A DNA stretch of 64,000 bases from Monarcha castaneiventris obscurior (lineage: Eukaryota; Chordata; Aves; Passeriformes; Monarchidae). Made by a program: the position numbers and the translations under genes. This document shows, piece after piece, positions 26,442 to 38,220 of this stretch. Location of the stretch: contig JAMPIT010000856.1 in the NCBI GenBank assembly GCA_026261815.1, forward strand, positions 13,484,001-13,548,000, read 5' to 3'. The first letter of the stretch is position 1. Each line of letters starts with the position of its first letter. Under the pieces are notes generated by a model. The model searched no databases and was not told where the DNA came from. It saw only the letters and a list, made by a program, of their open reading frames with translations.

Positions 26442-27874
26442 CTGTACTTTTGCTACAAGGAAAATTCTAGTCCAAAATAAAAAAGCCTAATCACTAATTC
26501 TAACACCAGGGGAGAGTGAAGTGTGGAGAACAGTCCTCCTCCCACCCATTCAGTGCAAAGTTCCTGTTGACCTCATGGAAGCAATACTAGTTTTAAAACT
26601 CTCCAAATTCACAGCAAAGATAAAAAATTATTTTGTGATGCAAAGAAGATATGAAAAATGTCTGTCCTAGTTCCAAGTGACCAGTTGTGATATTTTATAG
26701 AAACTTCTTGGTGAAATCCAATTCCAAACTCATGAGATATGGAAAATGTTCTTTATTATACCTTCGTTATTAACCTGAACAGGGAAATTTTCAGTATTTT
26801 GCTGAATATATAGCTTACTGTGTTGGAACTCTGGAATATATGTCATTCAATACTCTCTCAAGGAGAATGTGTTCTTCCCAGTCCTGCCTTAGCAGGATGA
26901 CTTATTAATGATACGTAGTACTACAGAGTATTGAAATTATAGTGTTCTCTCCAAGGTCGTGTATCTTTGACAGGATGGCAGATATTCCTTAAAATGTTTT
27001 CATTCATGCTGTGTGTATCATAAATAGACTTACTTCTGCATGGGCCTGATCCTACAAATGTTCTAAGCATAAAATTGTGTACAAGGTGCTTTAATTCTGT
27101 GTACAAAGCTGTTCCATCTGTAGGTGAGATGTATCATAGAAACTTTTAGGATCAAGCCTTTCACCCTGTTGCCTCATTTTCCTGTGTGTAGAGTAAAGCT
27201 CATGTCTGGCTGGAAACCTAACTAGGTCAGGAGTAGATTTTTTGAAAATGTGTAAAATCAAGTAAAGAATTACAGTCACAGTTCTACATCGTAGCTGTAG
27301 CAGTTCTCCCAGTGCAGAACTCCTCCCTGGTTTTTGGCAATTCAGCAGTAACAGCACCGCTGTCATTAAACACAGGGTAGTTCCTTACCAACAAAGATGC
27401 CAGGAACCAGTACAGGTTACAGTCTCAGCAAATTCTAAGACAAACTCCATTAGATTATTTCCTACTCATGTGAATAATTCTGTCACATCTCCTTTTTTTC
27501 TGGAATTTTGATCGTTCTTCTGTTTTGAAATACATATGAATTTTAATTTTTTCTTCATATTATTGGGAGTTTCAATCAACAGTTTTCTTAAGATTGCTTG
27601 ATATTTTTTTTTGCCTTTCTTGCAGTGTCTTCTGTAGTCTTAGCTCTGTTTTTACCACCAGTACGTTTTGCCAGTTTCATATCCACAAGTCTAACCTTCT
27701 GTGTTGGAAGAACTTCATAGTCTGTCATTCATGTAAGTAATAGTCTAATAGCAGGTCTGTTGAAATTATTTTTAGTGGAAAATTGGGCTTTCTCCAAAAA
27801 CTGCTGTTGGCAGGGTTGATTTCATCAATGATAAATGTGGTTACTTGCAGAATTTTTGGGTAATATACTTTGTC

Positions 27875-27892
27875 TTTTTTTTTTTTTTTTTT
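27875..27892. repeat. T18 homopolymer run
   Basis: Eighteen consecutive thymines in intergenic DNA, with no associated element recognised. Confidence 0.85.
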
Positions 27893-28550
27893 GTCCCTCT
27901 TTGGATAGTTCAGTAACTGTTCTGGTTCAGTTTGCACTAAGAAGTAATTTATCATGTCATTTTTCATTTTAAGGGCTCAGGAGCACATCTGTTATGGCAT
28001 TTGTCCCTACACAGAGAGTCAGTGAAGACAACTGAAACTTACATCACATTTTTGTGGTCTATAAAGCTCATTAAATATTAAGCCACTTCTGTGGGTTTCA
28101 GTTTGAACCAGATTCCAAGAGTAGTGAATGAAAATAAAAACTTTACGATTATAGATTTCATAAAGTTTTTATTTCTAATCAAAAGCATGAGCTATGAGGA
28201 TGTTCATACATGGATAGTAGCATTGTATTGAAGTATAAGAAATAAAATTCTGGGTTTTCTCATTGCAGAAAGAAATGAAGTATCTGTTGGGCCATCAGAC
28301 TGGATGTCAGTATCAGCCACAGGGAGATGGAATAATGCTCCTTACTGTCGGAAGGAAGATTCTTTGAAATCTTACTTAAGAAGGCAGTCACCTCCATGCA
28401 GGTATTCCCATTTCGTGTGTTCAGGCAAGACATGACTAATTTGCAAGTCTGGCTTAGTGTGATTTCTGTTAGATTTGGTAAGAAGGACAGTTACCCTTAA
28501 GGAGAACAGTTAAAGACATGAACATCTGTACAATCTTAGTAATTCTTAGA

Positions 28551-28660
28551 GAATATAGATCTGTTTTAAAGAATATAGATCTCCCTTAAAGAATATAGAT
28601 CCATCTTAAAGAATGTAGGTCTTTCCCAAAGAATATAGATACATCTTGAACAATACAGGT
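28551..28660. repeat. 20-bp tandem repeat, about 5.5 copies
   Basis: Five 20-bp units begin GAATATAGAT or a close variant at 28,551, 28,571, 28,591, 28,611 and 28,631. A half copy (CAATACAGGT) follows at 28,651. The first ten bases are best conserved; the second half (for example CTGTTTTAAA, CTCCCTTAAA, CCATCTTAAA) varies more. It is a short, partly decayed minisatellite. Confidence 0.9.
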
Positions 28661-31600
28661 GTTGTGCAGTGTTTTGTAATCTAGAATTGTTTGGTTGATT
28701 TTACAACTTGCTGACACAGATGCTCTCACATTTTTAGAAAAATGGTGCAAGCATTACATTTCCTAGAGCAACATCTTGTTGATAGGATCACTGTCATTGA
28801 TACCCAGCTATTGTATTAAAGAATACTTTCATTTCAAATCTAGACAGTCAAACAGTTTTTATTTTTTAAGAAGCATTGCTTAATAGTTTCCATTTAGGAA
28901 AGTCTTAGTCTGTCAGCATGACTTTTTTTCCCTAATTTTTTTTATTTTTTATTTATCAGTACTTGAATAATCTGGTATTCTTAAACCCCTCAGGCAAACT
29001 ATTTGACTTCCTCTGCTTGGCAGATGGGTTTTAGCCATGTATTGTTTCTTAAAATGTTTATGTTGTCACACGTATCATATTTTTCTCAGCTGGAAAAACA
29101 TTTTAATAGAAAATCCTGTTTGCTGGTTGTCTCCAAGGTTTCAAAAGTGCTTGTACCTTTCATTTAGGCCAAAAAATTTTTACATGCAGGTATTTTATAT
29201 TGCTTTGGGGAACATCAAAGCTAAAGCTTAGCAAGTCAAACATCTTTTATGAATGGTGCTTTTTTTGTATGGATAGGAAGCTAATTCCATTAAAATAGTC
29301 AAAACCCCCAAGAATAAAGATACCTCTCTTCTAAGAATTTTGCAGGGGTTTCTCTCAGATTACCTTTGAAATCACATCCTGAATTTTATTTGCAGCTTAT
29401 TTTAAATTCCTATTCTTGACACATTTGAGGGTTTGTGGTTTTTTAAGATTTCTAAATGAGCTTTATCTACTTCTAGCATCAAATATTACTGGTTTTGGAA
29501 GGCAGTGCTTGTTTCCATTGTGTAACACCGATAAGGCCATTTGTGAGTCATTGAGGAAAAAACACCAGAATGTCCCAGTGAGGAAAACAAAATGCATTAA
29601 AAATTGCAAAGGTCCAGCACCTCTGTAATGCTTCTGATCTGAAATATACTTTGCATTAGAACTTGTTCTACCTGTATTAATTATGCACAGTACTAGACAC
29701 AAGCGGGATGCTTTCTAGCATGAAAGCAGAAAAAAGCAGAAAAAAGAGGACTTGGATTCAAAGGACATGGGCTGAACCAGATCCTGAGTGGAACTTTGCA
29801 TGAAGCTTGAGAGGGTTTTTCTATCTCAGGAAAGAGCTTGATGTAAATTAACTCTCAAAGGAGAGTGTGCTGATTAAGGCCAGACTGTTCCCACCCTGAG
29901 AAGTAGCCACAGTCTGAATTCCCCTCTGCTGGCTAACCCCAGCTTGGCATGGTTAGATGGATTCTCACATACCACTCTCCAGTCTCACCAAGGCCTGGGA
30001 ATGTAAAATTCCTAATTCCTCCTATGGTGGGAGCTGCACATGGCAGCAGCTGATGGATGGGAGCCCCCACAGTTCCTCCTCTCAGCCAAGTCCCAGTGTA
30101 CCAGGGCTGGCACCCCCTGGCACACGTGGCAGCCAAGTGACAAGCTGTACTTGCTCATGACACACGGTGTTGGAAGGGTCACACCAGGTGCTCTTGTGGA
30201 TTCACCAGTCAGTGAAATGCAATGGCATATCTCCACATGAGCTGGCTCAAATCTTGCTGCTGGCTAAACCCAGCACAAATCTGGGTTTAATAAATATGGA
30301 GCCATAAATTCAGACAGGAGCAGGAACTGGCAACTAATGATTTTGACTTTTAGTGGCCTCTGAGCTGTTTGTGCAGCTGTTTGTGAAGCCACGCTGTAAA
30401 TCAGATCACTCAATCCAGATTTTTAAAGTTCTGCCTAATCTAATCACTTTGAACCAGAATTGCTCCATTGATTAAATTCATGCTCTGGTCCCACAAACAG
30501 TTGCATTGGCACAATTGCAGCACTGGTAGACAGTGACACACAGATGGTATGGAAAGAAGGAAGGGAGGCTGCTGGATTGTAAATTTGTCTGTGGGGACAA
30601 TATCTCTGCATAATTCTAACCTTATTCTGAACCACAGACTCTCCATCAATTTCTCCTCCTGATCCCTCATGCTCAGCCCTTCTCAAACTGAGCCTATACT
30701 CAGGCTTAGATGCTTATTATGTCTCATCTATGCAATACTAGATCATCTAATGGTAATAAATTGATCAAGATGAAATATGAACATGTAATTGCATTTCTTT
30801 AGAGGTTAGCCAGCTATGAGTTACAGTGTTTAGACCAAACTTTATCCTGGCTTTTTACTGGCAGCAGGAAGACAGATGATACCAACCCTAACGTAAAACC
30901 ATCAGGAGGAAAACCACTCACCAGTGCTTGTTTTTGAGGGTTTTGGGTTTTAAATAACTTTGTACTGCTGGATTGAATTCGTACAAAGAATTTCATGCCA
31001 CATTGCCATCCAAAAATTAAATTTATTGCATCATGAAATTGTGGTTATATACTGGTGAGAGGGGGCTTTCAGCTTCTCTCATAGGTTATTTTGGAATATA
31101 CCTGCTGAGTCTAGGGGAAAGGGGATGATTTTATTGTTAAAAGGTGATGTGTAGTATTTTAAATTCTTATGGTATCTAACCAAAGTTTATTTCAGCTGTT
31201 GCAGTTAGAAATAAACACATGGGTCTTAGGCCAAAAAACATTACTTGAACCCTTACCCTCTCAAAACCAAATAGGTTTTGGCATTTTCTTACCATAATTG
31301 AAGTGTGCTTTCAATTTAGAAAGCAGATCTTCACCTTAATTGTCTTTCCCCTGCTGTATTTCTCTTTATAGTCTTAAAGAAAGAAAAACTGTCACTAGGA
31401 ACAAGAAGATGTTAAGCAAGGGAGAGTCGAAGTTAATACTTGGCAAGAGCTAAAACAAAGAATTTTTCCAAGGAAATGGAGGAGACAGGTCAAATTAATT
31501 CCTTATGTAACTCCATTTACCTCAGTACAGTTACAGGAAGGATGAATTTGGTACCTTCTACTTCTGTGGTCAGAAAAGGATTTCTGTGATCTCAATCAGC

Positions 31601-34585
31601 ACAGTATAAAATAATAATTCTTCAGAAACAGAATTTAAGTCTGGTAGAACTGCCCTTGTTATTTTTAGTCTATTAATATGATTGTAAAAGAACAATAGGT
31701 CTACAGAACAACAAAAAACTGTCTTCATAAAAAGATTAGTACATGATGATTTGTAGCTTACATCCTTGGTAACATTTTTCTGTGGGAAAGAGGAATTCAT
31801 GACAGACTGCTAAAATGGGCAGGGACAGCAGGACAGCTTCTCTTTCTTTTAAGTTCCAGAAACTTTTTTCTGGTTCACTGCATTGCAACTTCAGCTTTTC
31901 CCCTCTGATCTCATTCTTCTCCTCTGACCACCCCTAATCCAAATTCTCCTTTCCCTCAAGATTCTTTGGGTTCCACTGTGTTTGCAGGGGTCTTTGTGGC
32001 TTCTCTTTACTGATGAGTTTTTAGATTTTTCTTCTCAGGCAGAAATTTTCAGCCCCTTGGGACAGATAAAGGAGAGGTGTTCAGCCTCCACCATAATTTC
32101 TTTTCAGATTTTAAACTTCAATATGTTTAAATTTGAGATACTTTAAAATAATGCATATTCACTGTGAGAGCCCAGCCTTCAAGTGCCAATGTGTAGTACT
32201 AAAGTGTACCAGAGATTATTTCCATTTCAAAACCTTGTTATGAAACATCTCTTCTGCCTTTCCACCCCACTGCCAAATTCAGGAAATACTTTTAATATCA
32301 ATGTTAAGATCTTTTAATACTATAACATAAAATCATTGATGTAGTGTATTAGTGCAATGAAATTTAAGTCAACGGTCTGTCTTTTTTATCCTTACCAACT
32401 TGCAACTATCAGTTTTAATACAGAGGAAAGTGTCTGTGTATACAAGCATATAAAAGATGTGAAAATACAAAGGCATTTATTGAAAACAGACAAAACCAGG
32501 AAGATGATAAAATAGCAGAAGGAAGTGGCCTCACATATAAAAACTTTTGCTTTGTATAGCAGAATTTATCACTAAAAGCTCAGGCTGGCATGTTGCCATG
32601 CTTTGGACTAAGCAAGGAATGTAACATTAAAAGAATTTGACTTAGTGTACAAAACACAATAGACATATTTGAAACTAAAATGTCCTACAAAGTAGTTTAA
32701 TGAAACATTTTTTGTTTCTTTATAATGTGTATTTTTAAAAGTTTCATTGTATTTTCAAATAGCAGAAATCTAATTTGCACAGATGCAAGCTCTCCTCTTA
32801 AGCATGTCTGCATTGATCAGGTGTGACATTCAGCAAGATATATGAAATTCCCAAATATCCAAAATTAAACAATGATGGTGGAGCTGTATTTTGAAAGCAA
32901 ATGATGTTATTTCAAAATAGTGGAGTTATTAAAGCATGTTTTATAAAAAGTTATTCACTCTACTGCAGTCTTAATGCACAGCTGCTCAAGTAAATGTGGA
33001 CTGCTCAATGTTTTCACACTGGATAAAGAATATGTTTTTTAAATAGGCTGTGTTCTCCATTTCTTTTCATGTTCGTGGGGAAAAAATTGAAAGCATTAGG
33101 GAATAACAGTACAGTTATGCCTGAAAGACTTTCACACAGAAGTCTTTGAAATCTGCTGTTGATTGAGAACACTTCAAAAGCACGAGAATCTGGGATACTT
33201 AGTTCTGTTATTTTACCAGCTGAGAACAAATGAATTATTTTCTGCAAGGATGTTCTCTCCCTCTGGCCTGCTAAGGCCTGTGTTCTGGTATTCCTGCTAA
33301 ATTCTCATGACTAACCAAACCAAGCCCTTGCTCTTTACTCTGTGAGGCTTTTCCAGAGCTCAGCAGCTATGAAAGACTCCAAACCTGAAAAACAAGATGG
33401 CAGATAACTACAATTAAAACAAACAGATAATTTTTTTTCAACATCTTAATCACATTTGCAAGATAAATACACTGCCAAGTGCTAGTTATGTTCTTAAATA
33501 TTGTCTCATTCACAGTTAAAACCTTTTCATCTTGTTGACCAGAGTGATTATCTCCTCCATACATTAACTCATTCCATGAAGTATTTTTAGGTGTTTCTTA
33601 TATTTGAAACTCCAGTGTCCTGATTGATTCTGTGGAATTTCCATATTTACTCTCCACGAAGTACAGTTGCCTGGCAGTTCTTTTTCTAGCTGCTGCTTTT
33701 TCCTGAAATGGTCTGGACTTCCTGCATAATTTGTACAAAGCTTTCCTTTCTATAAATGCCATTTTAATTTTGCTTTAGTAAAGCTGAGATATTCTGATAC
33801 GAGTTAAAAAGAGATAAATTCTTCATAGTCTTCAGCTAAAATAATGAAATGATGCCTTGAAACTATTAGAAAGGGGATAATATTGGTTTTATTAGATTAC
33901 AAAACTGCAAGTAATGACAGATAAATGCAGATAAGTCAGTATTCTCAGAAATTGAAACTGCTAATCAATAAAAGATGTTGCTCCAGAATGCTGACCATAG
34001 GCAACAGCAATGAGTAAAGCAGTATCTTTATCACACTGGGCTTTTGGAAGGTCTGTATTAATTCCAGAATAATACAACAGCAAAGAAAGGTGTGCTTTTA
34101 CCATGCAGCACCTATGGCTACACATTTGGAGTGTGTTTCCATTCTTTCTACTGCAGTTTTTTTCAAGATAATACACTAAAAGATGGCTGTTCTATGGAGA
34201 GTACAGTATTTGGAATTTACAGTATTTTGGAATGGAGGCAATGAATTTCAAGGCCCTTCAGGAACATGATATTGTCTCAGTTTGAATGGCTGGGAAGATT
34301 CACATTGACTCTGCTGTGGGTAGGGCTGCACTTTTAACCCAGACTAAATTCAATGATATTCCCATAAATCACCAAGTCCAGGCATTGTAGCTGGGCTCAC
34401 ACAGGCAGATCCTCAGCTCCAGAGCTCTGATTAAGTCAACAGGGCTAGACATGAGTACTGATCTTGTGTGATTGGATTACAGGATTGGAGCTGTGATTTG
34501 TCCTACTGACACCACTCTAAGGTACTTAAACAGATAAATCCTGCTATCAGATTTCTTCTCTGGTTGATTACACTTTCTGAAATGC

Positions 34586-34617
34586 AAAAAAAAAAAAAAA
34601 AGAAAAAAAAAAGAAAA
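34586..34617. repeat. A-rich low-complexity run
   Basis: Sixteen adenines are followed by further A blocks separated by single G bases. On the minus strand it is a T-rich run that yields the phenylalanine-rich open frames at 34,477-34,815. Confidence 0.85.
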
Positions 34618-37600
34618 ACCAAACCAAAAAAACCCCAATCTTGCTTTCTCCACGTGGCATTCTGATAATGTACATGTAGGGCTGGAAGGACAACAGAAAT
34701 ACCTCTGGGGGAATAATAGTAGAAGTGTGATTTTCCTCTTCCACAAAAAGGTTGTAAAATATCTGTGCTTTTTTAATTTCCTCTGAGCCCATTTCCAGTC
34801 CTTAATTAACCCCACTCTCCCTGTGTGATATGAGGTATTTGACAGTTCCTGTTATAAAGGAAAATCCTATCTAGGTTGCCTCCTGTCTCAAGTTTTAATT
34901 CATGCCTTCTCATCCCATGTTTCTGGCAAAATGATCTATCAAATTAAACCAAGATTATGTTCAAAGCACTTTTTTTTAACTGGTTGGTCTTTCTGTTTTT
35001 TTCTCCATGAGTTTATTCCTTGCCTCTCAGGTTTGTATGTTAGGCTGAGAGGAGTCATCTTGTGTATCACATTATCTTATCGTGGCTGGAATATCTGCTG
35101 GGAGGCAGAAGAGGCAGATCACCTGCTGAATTTAACAAGCACATGTGAATAACAGATTGACCAGATGTATTTTCACTTATAAAAGCATCCTTTTATACTA
35201 ACTATAGTAACAATTGCCATATACAAAATGGAATCAAACCTTTGGGCAGTGCTGTTCCAATAGGGGCCTTCAGAAAAACCACTTCCTATGTGATGACAGA
35301 GAAGCTGCTCAAAAATCCGGTCAGGAACACCTACAATTCCTTATGGATACTATGAAAATATATTAGAATTAACTGTAAATTGAGCAAGTAGCAGAAAAGC
35401 TTGATGAACTGCCTGTAACAAAATATCCAGTGATGAAAAGCTCTGCAGACTTCTGCTTGCTAGCATTGGCAAGTAAGTAGTTTAGCTAAAGAGAAGGAAA
35501 GCAGAAGATACAGCTATCAACTGCAAACGAATGATTATAAACTAGAAAGAAAATGTGAGGAAGAGCTCTGAAAATTATGATTGACAGTGACAACACAGAC
35601 CAGACAGCTTTTATTTTAAGCAACAGATTGTTGGGAACATAACACCGTATATCAAAGTGAAGGACTTGAAACCTGCTGTAGTCTGTACAGATGTTCTCAC
35701 TCAGAAAGCAGCTAGAGGGAACAGAAGATAAAAGAAGGCTGTCCAACTTCAAAAAAGGTTTGAATTTTCATTCTGTTTTGACAAGTTTTTGTGCTAGTCT
35801 GATTTTCAGCGTGATAGAAAATTCAGCATCTACAAACCTGACCTGAAGTGAGAAACACCTGAAGGGGTACAAGCAAACCCTTAAGAAGGTGCTATACAAC
35901 ACCATGAAATATTTTTTGTTGTTTTAATCTTAAATGCTTTTCTATTGAAGGAGGCAGAAATTGGAAATGCTATAACTGTTCTAGCTCTGGAGCAGGTCAT
36001 ACGTGCTCACAGTCAGCATGCAGTACTTGGAATGCAAGGCTGAGATCTAAGAGGCAATTTAGGAATCCCTGCTGTAGAAAAGATTTTTGTGATACAAAGC
36101 AAGACAGGATTACTGAGCTCAGAATAGTTTTTTGTGAATAACTTCCAGCTAAAGTGATTAAGGGCTTCAGCCACTAGCCCCAGCAAAAAACCAACAAAGC
36201 ATCAAAAACATCCTGCTTGTCATTTCTGCTGGCTTTTTGTTCAATGAGCAAGAGGTCTGTGTTGGTTTTGGTCCTTTGCCCTTGGGGACACTTTTAACAA
36301 AACATAATACTTGAAAGAATTCCAAAATGTGTTTGGTTTTTTTTTTTCTTTTCTTTGAACTACAAGGTTAAAGATAAATAAAGGAGTATTTTGATATGTC
36401 TAAAAAATACTTGTGATAACAAATAGACAAAGCACTTCCTAACGTTCAAGACCTACAAGTGCTTTTTACAAACACACCACAGTTCTTGATAACAAAAACC
36501 CCATCCAATACTTTCTTTTCTAATGGAAGGTAAAGCACTCCACCCACTTTTAAAAAATCATCTCTTTAAGAAATATGAGTATCTTCAGCAGAATCTTTGG
36601 TACTTGTGTTTGGTTTGAGGTTTGGGGGTTTTTAAATTTTAAGCTGCTATAATATCTGCCTGAAAAGCAAGAGCTAAGAAACATACTGAAGAGATAAATG
36701 TTGTGATGAGTGGGAATTGCTAAAGGGTTCCTCTGGCAATCTCAGATTTGCAGAGAGGAAATTGGGGCTTCTGTACAGATGAGTTGCTCTTACAGAATTT
36801 TACAGTATGAGATGAACAAAGAAACTACCACAAAGTCATAGGCCACCAGCTTGAATCCAACTTCAAAGCATTTCAGATCCTAATAGGAAGAGATTTGGAT
36901 ATGCACACAGTAGCATGTCTATTGAGTTTATTTGCAAACTGTTCAGAGTTCCTTAGCATTCCCTATTGCAGGTATCCTGCCCAATTATATAAATGTATAT
37001 AAAACTATTGATAAACCATCTGAAAGTGATGACAACATGAATAATTAAGGCTGTATCATATCACTGTCACACTGGGCAGCTGGAACATCCTGGACAGCCA
37101 AAGGTTACAGTTCACTACTTCAGGATCTTCCACACAAATTCCAAAAGCCATGAGGAACCTACAGTGATGTGCAGGGAGCACTGATAACACTTTAACCATG
37201 GAGATCTAACCATATGCCAAAACCTTACAGAACTTTATTAGATTATTCTATTCAGTTTTGTCCCCACTCCTCTTTTTCTGTTTAAATGCTTGTTTTGAGG
37301 GACAATATGATCTCAGCGTTCATCATTAAGAAAAATAGTACACATTAATTCTGTACTCAAAGTATCAGCCTTTTCTTAAGGGTTGCCAGTACCAGTTCTT
37401 TTCAGAATACAGCCCATAATAATAACATACTTCCTCAAAATGTATCACTTGTGGCAGCAAGGGACCCCCACATCAAACAAAAACTAAGGTTTTGGCATTT
37501 AGAATCAAAATGTCACCTGATAGCAGCTTTCAGAAGAGAGATCTCTGAAGGGTGAGTGGCTCCTGTTTTAACATGTTTTTTAATGTTCAGCGTTAAGCAG

Positions 37601-37876
37601 AGGATACATGTTTATTCTGCTCCTTTAATGGGAATATTTCATTCAGCAAAAACAAGAGCTCTGGCATATCTGTTAATATCTCAGTGATTTTAACTGTGCA
37701 GAGAAGCACCCAGCAGTGTTTATCCTGGATGATGCAAGAGACGTGCTATGGTCATTACATGTATTTACCATGGTTTGCTTTCCCCTTTAAAATGAAACTG
37801 TGATGCAAGACTGGAGCTAGTTAGTAAATACCTTGGAATTATGTTGAAAGTAACTGGCTTGTTAAAGTTTCTCACC

Positions 37877-37899
37877 AAAAAAAAAAAAAAAAAAAAAAA
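37877..37899. repeat. A23 homopolymer run
   Basis: Twenty-three consecutive adenines, then GTGTAAAAAAA. No retroposed gene is recognisable upstream. Confidence 0.9.
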
Positions 37900-38214
37900 G
37901 TGTAAAAAAAATGCTTATGAATGAGTACTGGTGGCTAACATCCTTAAGCTAGCCCTGAGTTCAAATACCAAATTTCCAAGGTCAAGTGTAAGCACTGAGC
38001 CCTTTTTTCTTACAGAGGTTTTAAATTTGCTTTGTTTCTGTAAACACAGATCTCTCAAATTGTACCTCTGAAAAAGCCACTTTATATTACTTTATATAAA
38101 GTCTGACTTTATATTGTCAGAAAACCAATCTCTTTAAGTACATCTGTACAGTTTATACAGTGAAAAATTGCAATGAGAAGCATCAAAACGACCTCTTGTC
38201 TTTTAAAAAAGATT

Positions 38215-38220
38215 TTTATT
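38215..38220 (-). terminator. Candidate distal poly(A) signal of the SMIM10-like/FAM220A-like locus
   Basis: TTTATT on the plus strand is AATAAA on the minus strand, within a minus-strand context of GAAATAAAAATC. Use of this signal would give a 3' UTR of roughly 5.5 kb downstream of the FAM220A-like stop. The AATAAA hexamer is the only direct evidence, and several other TTTATT copies lie between here and the coding region. Confidence 0.3.

Larger units (their letters stand above)
25500..31453 (+). ncRNA. Possible divergent spliced transcript from the CYTH3 island
   Basis: Four exon-like blocks with good splice signals line up on the plus strand. The first ends at 25,551 before the donor GTAAGC. 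The second, 27,626-27,732, follows a T-rich tract ending TTTCTTGCAG and precedes the donor GTAAGT. The third, 28,269-28,401, follows TTTTCTCATTGCAG and precedes GTATTC. The last starts at 31,372 after TTTCTCTTTATAG. Joining blocks three and four leaves one frame open for 59 codons from the ATG at 28,304 to TAA at 31,451-31,453. However, an earlier out-of-frame ATG at 28,275 and a stop formed at the block two/three junction argue for a non-coding RNA. I recognise no protein family. Such signals can arise by chance over this much sequence, so this is a prediction only. Confidence 0.28.
31454..38190. other. Intergenic stretch, no gene recognised
   Basis: This is AT-rich DNA between the possible divergent transcript and the likely 3' end of the FAM220A-like locus. 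No open frame here resembles a known protein, and I see no CpG island or RNA gene. It holds an A-rich run near 34,586-34,617 and a 23-base poly(A) at 37,877-37,899. Plus-strand AATAAA signals occur near 33,966 and 36,375 and could end the possible divergent transcript. Confidence 0.6.
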
